Shown piece by piece: positions 9,069-16,706 of a DNA stretch of 64,000 nt (position 1 is the stretch's first letter; every line of letters starts with the position of its first letter). The DNA is from Pseudomonas leptonychotis (GTDB lineage: Bacteria > Pseudomonadota > Gammaproteobacteria > Pseudomonadales > Pseudomonadaceae). The translations under genes were made by a program, and so were the position numbers. Below the pieces are notes generated by a model. The model did not search any database, was not told the DNA's origin, and saw only the letters and a list, made by a program, of their open reading frames with translations. The stretch is from positions 124,001 through 188,000 of the forward strand of contig NZ_RFLV01000002.1 in assembly GCF_004920405.1 (NCBI RefSeq), read 5' to 3'.

Positions 9069-10418
9069 TTACAGGAAGGCGAACTTGGCGATAAAAATGA
9101 CGCACAGCACGTACAGACTGAGTGAAACCTTGTCGCGCTGACCGGTCAGCAACTTCAAGGTTGCGTAGGTCAGGAAGCCCAGCGCGATACCGTTGGCAAT
9201 GGAGAAGGTCAGCGGCATCATCACCACAGTAACAATAGCGGGGATGGTGTCGGTGTTGTCTTTCCAGTCGATGTGCGCCATGCCGCTCATCATCAGCATC
9301 GCTACATAAATCAGCGCGCCTGCGGTGGCGTAGGCGGGGATCATCCCGGCCAGCGGGGCGAAGAACATCGCCGCCAGAAACAGTACCCCAACCGTCACGG
9401 CTGTCAGGCCGGTACGACCACCTGCCGCTACACCGGCAGCACTTTCGACATAGCTGGTAACGGGCGGGCAGCCAACCAGAGAACCGATAACGCTGGAGGT
9501 ACTGTCGGCTTTTAACGCCTGAGACAGGTTCTGAATCTTGCCGTCTTCATCCACCAGGTTCGCGCGGTGAGCAACGCCCATCAGGGTGCCGGCGGTGTCG
9601 AACATGTTCACAAAGAGGAACGACAGCACCACGCTGATCATCGAGATCTGGAAGGCACCGGCAATGTCCATCGCCAGGAAGGTTGGCGCCAGACTTGGCG
9701 GCATCGACACCATCCCGGTGTACTCAACCATGCCCATCGCCATGCCAATACCGGTGACGGCCAGCATGCTGAACAAAATGGCGCCGAACACATTACGGTG
9801 GCTCAGCACAGCGATCAGCAGAAAGCAGATGGCGGCCAGCAGCGCATTGGGGTTAGCGAAGCTGCCCATGGTTAGCAGCGTGGCTTGGCTGTCGACAACG
9901 ATACCGGCGGTTTTCAGGCCGATCAGGCCGAGGAACAAGCCGACCCCCGCACCCATGGCAAAGCGCAGGCTCATCGGGATGCTATTGAGCAGCCATTCGC
10001 GGATGCGTGACAGGCTCATGATCATAAACAGGATGCCGGAGAGGAATACCGCGCCGAGGGCAGTTTCCCAGCTGTAACCCATGTCGCCGACTACGGTGAA
10101 GGTGAAGAACGCGTTCAGTCCCATGCCGGGTGCCAGGCCGACTGGCCAGTTGGCGTAAAGGCCCATCAGGAAGCAACCCAAGGCGGCACCGACGCAGGTC
10201 GCAACGAAGGCGGCACCTTGATCAACGCCGGCGATTGCCATGATGCTGGGGTTGACGAAGATGATGTAGACCATGGTGAAGAAGGTTGTTACACCCGCAA
10301 TCAGCTCGGTTTTGATGTTGGTACGGTTTGCGGTCAATTTGAAAAAGCGGTCGAGTAGGCCGGTTCTGTTCAGCTCTTGCATCTGCGTCGCCAGTTGTTC
10401 TTGTTTAGCGCTTTCCAC
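9069..10418 (-). CDS. NCS2 AzgA-type hypoxanthine/guanine/adenine permease
   Basis: Inner-membrane purine base:cation symporter of the AzgA/PbuG branch, 449 residues. Conserved blocks are ELIAGVTTFFTMVYIIFVNP, GLAPGMGLNAFFTFTVV and FVNMFDTAGTLMGVA (the FD.TGT motif), plus TSYVESAAGVAAGGRTGLTAV near the C-terminal third. The frame is open to an ATG at 10535 and another at 10433. I choose the GTG at 10418 because AGGAG stands 7 bases upstream and the resulting N terminus (VESAKQ...) resembles Pseudomonas homologues as I remember them. Three operator-like sequences lie upstream at 10563-10635. It faces away from the GntR gene and so shares its control region. Confidence 0.9.
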   Translation of the reverse strand: MESAKQEQLATQMQELNRTGLLDRFFKLTANRTNIKTELIAGVTTFFTMVYIIFVNPSIMAIAGVDQGAAFVATCVGAALGCFLMGLYANWPVGLAPGMGLNAFFTFTVVGDMGYSWETALGAVFLSGILFMIMSLSRIREWLLNSIPMSLRFAMGAGVGLFLGLIGLKTAGIVVDSQATLLTMGSFANPNALLAAICFLLIAVLSHRNVFGAILFSMLAVTGIGMAMGMVEYTGMVSMPPSLAPTFLAMDIAGAFQISMISVVLSFLFVNMFDTAGTLMGVAHRANLVDEDGKIQNLSQALKADSTSSVIGSLVGCPPVTSYVESAAGVAAGGRTGLTAVTVGVLFLAAMFFAPLAGMIPAYATAGALIYVAMLMMSGMAHIDWKDNTDTIPAIVTVVMMPLTFSIANGIALGFLTYATLKLLTGQRDKVSLSLYVLCVIFIAKFAFL

Positions 10419-10562
10419 AGGGGTACTCCTCATCTCTTGTTGTGTGCCACCCAGAGCCTGTGCTGCGCACTGCTCGGCTCTCTGAGGTAGGTGGTGCGTT
10501 AGGCTTGTTGGCGTGCTAGCTGACTTGTCGGTCAAGAAATCACACTGCAGCCGATTATGATG

Positions 10563-10572
10563 TTGTATACAA
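10563..10572. promoter_or_regulatory. Purine-regulon box TTGTATACAA (permease side)
   Basis: Perfect palindrome identical to the one upstream of puuE, 145 bp before the permease GTG. Confidence 0.6.
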
Positions 10573-10604
10573 AAAAAGCAAATAATGTTTCTTGTTAAAA
10601 AACA

Positions 10605-10635
10605 CTGTGTACTCGGTTTTTGTCTCTATACACAA
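10605..10635. promoter_or_regulatory. Two imperfect purine-regulon boxes
   Basis: CTGTGTACTC (10605-10614) and CTATACACAA (10626-10635, whose complement reads TTGTGTATAG) are degenerate forms of TTGTRTACAA. Their 21-bp spacing places them on the same DNA face, which would suit cooperative binding with the perfect box at 10563. Confidence 0.35.
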
Positions 10636-10882
10636 CAGGTCGCTTTCTAGTGGCTGAGTGGTGCGGTGCGTCAGCTAGCTGCTGCGCAGGAAGCGAGGCT
10701 GATTACCGCAGCGAGTGCTGATGGGTTACTTCAGGCTGACCTTGCAAGCAGAGACGTGTTTTTTAATTGAACGGATGTTTTCGCGATGCCAGGACTGGCT
10801 AGTGGAACCGGCCCAGTGCATGCGTGCACCCACCTATTTGCGAAGCCGCGTGAAGCCACTGAAGATGGACGTGTTGATCATA

Positions 10883-10892
10883 TTGTGTACAA
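10883..10892. promoter_or_regulatory. Purine-regulon box TTGTGTACAA (gntR autoregulation)
   Basis: TATTGTGTACAAT stands 110 bp upstream of the gntR ATG and matches the hiuH-side box. It suggests that the regulator controls its own gene. Confidence 0.55.
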
Positions 10893-11001
10893 TGCAGGGG
10901 CTTTTTATTTGTGACTTTTTACTGACTTACCTTGCCAGAAGGTGGGTGGTACGCAGTAGAGTTGCATCAGCAACCGCCGAATTTTGATTACGCGAGCCAC
11001 A

Positions 11002-11772
11002 ATGAACGAACAATTGCAGCCCCTTAAGAAGCAGACGCGCGAAGGTAAAACCGTTCGCAGCGGGACTCAGGACGATGTCGTTTACGCCCATATCTTCGAT
11101 GCCATCCTTGAGCAACGCCTGGCTCCTGGCACCAAGCTCAGCGAAGAAGCGCTCGGTGAGATCTTCGGCGTTAGCCGTACCATTATTCGTCGCGCGTTAT
11201 CGCGCCTGGCCCACGAAGGCGTTGTCCTATTGCGGCCAAACCGAGGTGCCGTAGTCGCCAGTCCAGGCGCTGAAGAAGCCCGGCAAATCTTTTATGTGCG
11301 CCGCATGATTGAGCGTGCGATTACTGAGTTGGCTTGCAAAAATGCCAAGCCTGAGCAGATTGCAGCGTTGCGTCAGATGGTGATTGACGAGCGTGAGTGC
11401 TTCGCCCGTGGTGACCGCGGCATGGGCATTCGTTTGTCAGGTGAGTTCCACCTTAAATTAGCGGAAGCCGCTGGCAACCTGACGTTGTTAGGGTTTCTGC
11501 GCAGCCTGATCTCGCAAACCTCATTGATCATCGCCTTGTATGAGAGCAACAGCCGCACCCATTGCTCGGATGCGGAGCATGATCAGGTGATCGATGCCAT
11601 TGAGGCCGGTAATGTCGAGGTGGCGGTGGACTTGATGATGCGCCACATGGACAGCGTTGACGCCAAGCTCAACCTGGACGGCGAAACCGCCTCCGATGAC
11701 CTGCATGCGGTGTTTTCGCACCTGCTGCCCGGCACCAAGAAGAAAGCGCCTCGCAACGCCGCCAGCCGTTAA
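11002..11772 (+). CDS. GntR/FCD family transcriptional regulator of purine catabolism
   Basis: DNA-binding regulator, 256 residues from the ATG at 11002; a TTG 18 bp upstream is in frame but less likely. The N-terminal winged helix-turn-helix includes GTKLSEEALGEIFGVSRTIIRRALSRLAHEG (about residues 42-75). The C-terminal FCD domain keeps the metal or ligand residues: FHLKLAEAAGN, EHDQVIDAIEAGN and MMRHMDSV. It sits inside the purine cluster, divergent from a purine permease, with TTGTRTACAA boxes at several cluster promoters. I infer that it controls the cluster in response to a purine intermediate; the effector cannot be read from sequence. Confidence 0.85.
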   Translation: MNEQLQPLKKQTREGKTVRSGTQDDVVYAHIFDAILEQRLAPGTKLSEEALGEIFGVSRTIIRRALSRLAHEGVVLLRPNRGAVVASPGAEEARQIFYVRRMIERAITELACKNAKPEQIAALRQMVIDERECFARGDRGMGIRLSGEFHLKLAEAAGNLTLLGFLRSLISQTSLIIALYESNSRTHCSDAEHDQVIDAIEAGNVEVAVDLMMRHMDSVDAKLNLDGETASDDLHAVFSHLLPGTKKKAPRNAASR

Positions 11773-11783
11773 GCGGCGCTGCA

Positions 11784-11815
11784 CTAAAAAGCCCCGCATT
11801 TGCGGGGCTTTTTAG
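11784..11815. terminator. Bidirectional terminator between gntR and guaD
   Basis: CTAAAAAGCCCCGCA-TT-TGCGGGGCTTTTTAG is symmetric, with A/T tracts on both sides, and serves the two convergent genes. Confidence 0.92.
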
Positions 11816-11829
11816 TGGCTGAGGTTTTA

Positions 11830-13134
11830 TCAGCCGCGTCGGTGTACCGATTCGCCGGCGGCGAAGGTTTCTTTAATCGCGCGGTCGTCGCCGAGCATGG
11901 TCAGGGCGAACAAGCGTTCATCAAGGCTTTTGGCTTGCTGCATGCGGTAGCTGATCAGCGGCGTGGCGTTGTAGTCGAGCACCACAAAGTCGGCGTCTTT
12001 GCCGGGCAGGAAGTTGCCGAGTTTGTCGTCCAGGTACAGTGCGTTGGCGCCGCCGAGGGTGGCCAGGTACAGCGACTTGAACGGGTCGAGTTTCTTGCCC
12101 TGCAACTGCATGACCTTGTACGCCTCGTTCAACGATTGCAGCTGGCTGAAGCTGGTGCCCGCACCGACGTCGGTGCCCAGGCCGACGCGTACGCCGTGTT
12201 CTTCGAGCTTATTCAGATCGAACAAACCGCTGCCAAGGAACAGGTTGGAGGTCGGGCAGAAGGCCACGGCCGAGCCGGTTTCAGCCAGACGTTTGCACTC
12301 GTCGTCGCACAGGTGCACGCCGTGGGCGAATACGGAACGGGCGCCGATCAGTTTGAAGTGGTCGTACACATCCAGGTAACCCTTGCGCTCAGGGAACAGC
12401 GCCTTGACCCATTCGATTTCCTTGCGGTTTTCGGACAGGTGGGTGTGCATGTACAGGTCTGGGTATTCACCGAACAATTTACCTGCAAGCGACAGTTGCT
12501 CCGGGCTGCTGGTTGGAGCAAAGCGCGGGGTTACCGCGTAATGCAGGCGGCCCTTGCCGTGCCAGCGCTCGATCAGCTCTTTGCTGTCGGCATAGCCGGA
12601 TTCTGGGGTGTCGGTCAGGTAATCCGGTGCGTTGCGGTCCATCAGCACCTTGCCGGCGATCATGCGCAGGTTCAGCGCCTCGGCGGCCTCGAAGAAGGCG
12701 TCTACCGATTGCTTGTGCACGCTGCCGAACACCAGGGCCGTGGTAGTGCCGTTGCGCAGCAGCTCCTTGAGGAAGATGCCAGCCACGTCAGCCGCATGGG
12801 CCTTGTCGGCGAACTGCTGCTCGGTGGGGAAGGTGTAGGTGTTCAGCCAGTCCAGCAGTTGCTCACCATACGAGGCGATCATCCCGGTTTGCGGGTAGTG
12901 GATATGGGTGTCGATAAAACCGGGGGTGATTAGCGCATCGCGGTATTCGGTGATTTCCACGCCCTTGAGGGTGGGCAGTAGATCGGCGGCAGGGCCGACT
13001 TTGGCCACCTGGCCATTTTCGATAACCAGCAGGCCGTCTTCGAAGTATTCATAGGATTGCTCAACGCCCACCACGGCCGGATCGGCGATGCTGTGCAGAA
13101 TGGCGGCGCGGTAGGCTTTCACTGGGCTAGTCAT
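11830..13134 (-). CDS. guaD: Guanine deaminase
   Basis: Zinc amidohydrolase that deaminates guanine to xanthine, feeding xanthine dehydrogenase. The 434 residues match the usual length. Metal and active-site motifs: GFIDTHIHYPQTGMI (first His pair near residue 77), MHTHLSENRKEIEWV, FAHGVHLCDDEC, FCPTSNLFLGSG and GLGTDVGAGTSFS (metal Asp). It is followed by a shared terminator and preceded by xdhC (61-bp gap), so xdhC and guaD may be cotranscribed. Confidence 0.96.
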   Translation of the reverse strand: MTSPVKAYRAAILHSIADPAVVGVEQSYEYFEDGLLVIENGQVAKVGPAADLLPTLKGVEITEYRDALITPGFIDTHIHYPQTGMIASYGEQLLDWLNTYTFPTEQQFADKAHAADVAGIFLKELLRNGTTTALVFGSVHKQSVDAFFEAAEALNLRMIAGKVLMDRNAPDYLTDTPESGYADSKELIERWHGKGRLHYAVTPRFAPTSSPEQLSLAGKLFGEYPDLYMHTHLSENRKEIEWVKALFPERKGYLDVYDHFKLIGARSVFAHGVHLCDDECKRLAETGSAVAFCPTSNLFLGSGLFDLNKLEEHGVRVGLGTDVGAGTSFSQLQSLNEAYKVMQLQGKKLDPFKSLYLATLGGANALYLDDKLGNFLPGKDADFVVLDYNATPLISYRMQQAKSLDERLFALTMLGDDRAIKETFAAGESVHRRG

Positions 13135-13195
13135 GTAACGCTTATCTCAATCTATGGAGTTGGTCGCTCAGGCGCGCGTGCGCTTGAGCAGATAG

Positions 13196-14032
13196 TCAGG
13201 CCTGGCTGCGGCGAGAGGCGGGCAGTAGCTTGGCAACACTGGACTGGCCCTTTTTGCTCTCTTGGCCAAAAGCGGCGTTATAGGTGGCGATCACTTCGCC
13301 GGCGATGGACACGGCGATTTCCACCGGCAACTTGCCTTTGACCTCAGCCAGGCCCATGGGGCAACGCATACGCTGCATCACTTCAGGGCTGAAACCGCGA
13401 TCACGCAGGCGGTGTTCGAATTTGCTGCGCTTGGTCTGCGAACCGATCAGGCCGTAGTAGGTGAAGTCGTTGCGCTTGAGGATTGCCGCGGTCAGCTCCA
13501 GGTCGAGCTGATGGTTGTGGGTCATGACGATAAAGTAGCTGCCGGCAGGCATGCACTCGATTTCGTCGACCACCTCGTCATTGACCACTTTGTCCACGTT
13601 TGCCGGGATATGCTGAGGGAACTCGTTTTCCCGCGAGTCGATCCAGCGCACCTTGCACGGCAGGCTGGCCAGCAGCGGCACCAGCGCGCGGCCGACATGG
13701 CCTGCACCGAATACGGCGATCTGCGCCTGCGGTTGGCCCATGGGTTCAAACAGCAGCACGGTCGCGCCGCCACAGCACTGGCCGAGGCTGGCGCCCAGGC
13801 TGAAGCGCTCCAGGCGGGTGTCCTGGCTGCGGTTGTCGAGCATTTCGCGGGCCAGCTCCATCGCCTTGTATTCCAGATGACCGCCACCGATGGTCTCGAA
13901 AATGCGGTCAGCGGTGACCACCATTTTCGAGCCGGCATTGCGCGGGGTTGAGCCGCGCTCTTCGATGATGGTCACCAGCACGCAAGCTTGACCTTGCTGC
14001 TGCAGTTCGGCGAGGGCGCTGATCCAGCTCAT
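13196..14032 (-). CDS. xdhC: XdhC, molybdenum cofactor insertion chaperone for xanthine dehydrogenase
   Basis: Binds and sulfurates molybdenum cofactor and delivers it to XdhB. It is 278 residues from the ATG at 14032 (MSWISALAEL), the standard length; the frame extends 46 codons further upstream without a better start. Motifs: RGSTPRNAGSKMVV, IGGGHLEYKAM, LGQCCGGATVLLFEP (the CCGG cofactor site), a Rossmann stretch IAVFGAGHVGRALVPLL, MTHNHQLDL and YYGLIGSQTKRSKF. It is separated from xdhB by 277 bp containing repeats. Confidence 0.94.
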   Translation of the reverse strand: MSWISALAELQQQGQACVLVTIIEERGSTPRNAGSKMVVTADRIFETIGGGHLEYKAMELAREMLDNRSQDTRLERFSLGASLGQCCGGATVLLFEPMGQPQAQIAVFGAGHVGRALVPLLASLPCKVRWIDSRENEFPQHIPANVDKVVNDEVVDEIECMPAGSYFIVMTHNHQLDLELTAAILKRNDFTYYGLIGSQTKRSKFEHRLRDRGFSPEVMQRMRCPMGLAEVKGKLPVEIAVSIAGEVIATYNAAFGQESKKGQSSVAKLLPASRRSQA

Positions 14033-14198
14033 TTGCTCAGCCTCCAAGTTGGTGGCAGTTGTCCGGGGCGCGGTAGGCGCCAGTTGCTCGGCGACGGATC
14101 CAAGATTGGAACCGGCGCTGGCGGAGTCGGTTGGGTCTTTGCGTCGGTGTGTTTTGTCATTGTTGTACACCTGTTGCGTCGGGCGGTGGTTCTTGTGC

Positions 14199-14249
14199 CT
14201 GTGGGAGGCGCTTCAGCGGCGAACGTCGCGGCTAAAGCCCCTCCCACAG
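14199..14249. repeat. REP palindrome (second copy)
   Basis: CTGTGGGAGGCGCTTCAGC...GCTAAAGCCCCTCCCACAG is the same family as 4717-4775, with the centre GGCGAACGTCGCG and some mismatches between the arms. Confidence 0.85.
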
Positions 14250-14270
14250 CAGTTTCATGGCAGTTTGTAG

Positions 14271-14296
14271 GGTGGATGTCGCGCAGCACATCCACC
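14271..14296. repeat. Inverted repeat GGTGGATGT...ACATCCACC
   Basis: GGTGGATGT-CGCGCAGC-ACATCCACC, preceded by GTA. It resembles the GTAGGGTGGA palindromic repeats I recall from Pseudomonas genomes. There is one copy in this window, so family membership is inferred. Confidence 0.55.
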
Positions 14297-14309
14297 AAGG
14301 TGGTTGGCG

Positions 14310-16706
14310 TTACGCCGGTTCAATCTCTGTAACGGCGGCCGATTTGGCGTTCAGCTGCAGTTTTTTCATTTGCTCCACCCCCCAGAGCACGCGCTCCGGT
14401 GTAGCAGGGGCGTCGATGTTCGGCTGTACCCGGTAGTCCGCCAGGCTGGCCACGGCGTCCTTGATCGCGCACCAAGTGGCGATGCCGAGCATAAACGGCG
14501 GCTCACCGACGGCCTTGGAGTGGAACACGGTGTCTTCCGGGTTCTTGCGGTTTTCCACCAGCTTGACGCGCAGGTCCAGCGGCATGTCGGCGATGGCCGG
14601 AATTTTGTAGCCAGCGGGACCATTGGTGACCAGCTTGCCTTTGTTGTTCCACACCAGTTCTTCGGTGGTCAGCCAGCCCATGCCCTGAACGAAGGCACCT
14701 TCGACCTGGCCGATGTCGATGGCCGGGTTCAGCGAGGCGCCGACGTCATGCAGGATGTCGGTGCGCAGCATCTTGTACTCGCCGGTCAGGGTATCGACGA
14801 TTACCTCGGAACAGGCGGCGCCATAGGCGAAGTAGTAGAACGGGCGGCCGGCAGCTTTGTCACGGTCGTAGAAGATCTTCGGCGTGCGGTAGAAGCCGGT
14901 GCTGGAGAGCGAGACCTGGCCGAAGTAAGCCTTTTGGATCACTTCTTCGAAGCTTAGGAACAGATCACGCACGCGCACTTGGCTGTTACGGAACTCGACG
15001 TCTTCCGGGGTGACCTTGTATTCGCGCACCAGAAAGTCGACAAGGCGCTGCTTCAGCGTTTCGGCGGCGTTCTGCGCGGCCTTACCGTTGAGGTCAGTAC
15101 CGCTGCTTGCTGCCGTCGGCGAAGTGTTCGGCACCTTGTCGGTGTTGGTGGCGGTGATCTGGATACGCGAGATATCCACCTGCAACACTTCGGCAACGAT
15201 CTGCGCGACCTTGGTGTTGAGGCCTTGGCCCATCTCGGTGCCACCGTGGTTCAGGTGAATCGAACCGTCGGTGTAGATGTGGATCAGCGCGCCGGCCTGG
15301 TTGAGGAAGGTGGCGGTGAAGCTGATGCCGAATTTAACCGGAGTCAGTGCCAGGCCTTTCTTCAATATCGGGCTTTTGGCGTTAAACGCGCGGATTTCTT
15401 CGCGGCGCTTGGCGTAGTCACTGCTGGCTTCCAGCTCGGCGGTCATCTCGTGGATGACGTTGTGCTCGACGGTCTGGTGGTAGTGGGTGACGTTGCGCTC
15501 GGTCTTGCCGTAGTAGTTGGTCTTGCGCACTTCCAACGGGTCTTTGCCCAGGCTGCGGGCGATCGCGTCCATGATCTCTTCGATGGCAACCATCCCTTGC
15601 GGGCCGCCGAAGCCGCGGTAAGCGGTGTTCGAGGCGGTGTTGGTCTTGCAGCGGTGACCATTGATGGTGGCGTTGCCGAGGAAGTAGGCGTTGTCGGAGT
15701 GGAACATCGCGCGGTCGACAATCGAGCCAGACAGGTCGGGCGAGTAGCCGCAGTTGCCGGCCAGTTCGATCTCAATGCCATGCAGCAAGCCGTTGTCGTC
15801 GAAACCGACGTCGTATTCGACGTAGAAGGGGTGACGCTTGCCCGTCATCTGCATGTCTTCAACACGCGGCAGGCGCATCTTGGTTGGCCTGCCGGTGAGG
15901 TGCGCAATCACTGCGCACAGGCACGCCGGGCCAGCCGCCTGGGTTTCCTTGCCGCCGAAGCCGCCACCCATGCGGCGCATGTCGATAACGATCTTGTGCA
16001 TCGGCACGCCGAGCACTTCGGCCACCAACTTCTGCACTTCGGTGGCGTTCTGCGTCGAGGTGTAGACGATCATGCCGCCATCTTCGCTCGGCATCACCGA
16101 GGAAATCTGGGTTTCCAGGTAGAAGTGTTCCTGACCACCGATATGCAGGCTGCCCTGCAGACGGCGCGGCGCGGTGGCCAGTTCGGCGCTGGAGTTGCCG
16201 ATTTTGTGCTGATGGCTGTCGAGTACGAAGTGCTTTTTGCGCAGGGCATCGACCACGTCCAATACCGGCTCAAGGTCTTCGTATTCAATGATCGCGGCCA
16301 TGGCCGCCTTGCGTGCGGTTTCCAGGCTATTGGCGCCGACGGCGAGTACGACTTGACCGACGTATTCAACTTTACCGTCTGCCAGCAGCGGGTCACCGGC
16401 AACCACCGGGCCGATATCCAGTTGGCCCGGCACGTCTTCGGCGGTAATCGCAATGGCTACACCGGGGATGGCGTAGCACGGGCTGGTGTCGATGCTGATG
16501 ATGCGCGCATGTGCGCGGTCACTCATGCGGGCATAAACGTGCAGCTGGTTAGGGAACTCCAGACGGTCATCGACGTAGGTGGCTTCGCCGGATACGTGTT
16601 TGTCGGCGCTCTCGTGTTTAACGCTACGGCCTACACCGGTGGTGATATCGGCGCGGAACAGTTCGGCCAACTCGGCCTGGCTTTTGGCTACGTGATGGTT
16701 AGACAT
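14310..16706 (-). CDS. xdhB: Xanthine dehydrogenase, molybdopterin-binding subunit
   Basis: Catalytic molybdenum subunit that hydroxylates hypoxanthine to xanthine and xanthine to urate. It has 798 residues. Visible are the N-terminal SVKHESADKHVSGEATYVDD, MGGGFGGKETQAAG (cofactor loop near residue 245), the AYRGFGGPQG motif with the substrate-binding Arg near 355, GGTEMGQGLNTKVAQ near 490 and the catalytic glutamate in KAVGEPPFMLGIA near 735. Its start overlaps the xdhA stop by 8 bp, so the two subunits are translated together. In bacteria the subunits assemble with a separate XdhA. Confidence 0.96.
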   Translation of the reverse strand: MSNHHVAKSQAELAELFRADITTGVGRSVKHESADKHVSGEATYVDDRLEFPNQLHVYARMSDRAHARIISIDTSPCYAIPGVAIAITAEDVPGQLDIGPVVAGDPLLADGKVEYVGQVVLAVGANSLETARKAAMAAIIEYEDLEPVLDVVDALRKKHFVLDSHQHKIGNSSAELATAPRRLQGSLHIGGQEHFYLETQISSVMPSEDGGMIVYTSTQNATEVQKLVAEVLGVPMHKIVIDMRRMGGGFGGKETQAAGPACLCAVIAHLTGRPTKMRLPRVEDMQMTGKRHPFYVEYDVGFDDNGLLHGIEIELAGNCGYSPDLSGSIVDRAMFHSDNAYFLGNATINGHRCKTNTASNTAYRGFGGPQGMVAIEEIMDAIARSLGKDPLEVRKTNYYGKTERNVTHYHQTVEHNVIHEMTAELEASSDYAKRREEIRAFNAKSPILKKGLALTPVKFGISFTATFLNQAGALIHIYTDGSIHLNHGGTEMGQGLNTKVAQIVAEVLQVDISRIQITATNTDKVPNTSPTAASSGTDLNGKAAQNAAETLKQRLVDFLVREYKVTPEDVEFRNSQVRVRDLFLSFEEVIQKAYFGQVSLSSTGFYRTPKIFYDRDKAAGRPFYYFAYGAACSEVIVDTLTGEYKMLRTDILHDVGASLNPAIDIGQVEGAFVQGMGWLTTEELVWNNKGKLVTNGPAGYKIPAIADMPLDLRVKLVENRKNPEDTVFHSKAVGEPPFMLGIATWCAIKDAVASLADYRVQPNIDAPATPERVLWGVEQMKKLQLNAKSAAVTEIEPA

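Larger units (their letters stand above)
10419..10983. other. Divergent control region between purine permease and gntR
   Basis: A 565-bp non-coding region. It carries one perfect and two imperfect TTGTRTACAA boxes on the permease side (10563-10635) and another before gntR (10883). The stretch 10640-10870 shows nothing I can name. Confidence 0.6.
14033..14309. other. xdhB-xdhC intergenic region carrying two repeat elements
   Basis: A gap of 277 bp is long for an otherwise tight xdhAB-xdhC series. It contains a REP palindrome (14199-14249) and a second inverted repeat (14271-14296). I see no gene. Confidence 0.6.

Noticed and set aside
10419..10983. Purine riboswitch in front of the purine permease
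   Set aside because: No three-way junction or conserved loop pattern was recognisable. The region carries protein-type palindromes instead.
12513..12746. Numerous Arg/Ala-rich frames opposite guaD, xdh, smc and aceA
   Set aside because: They are mirror frames of high-GC genes on the other strand, with no domains or ribosome sites.
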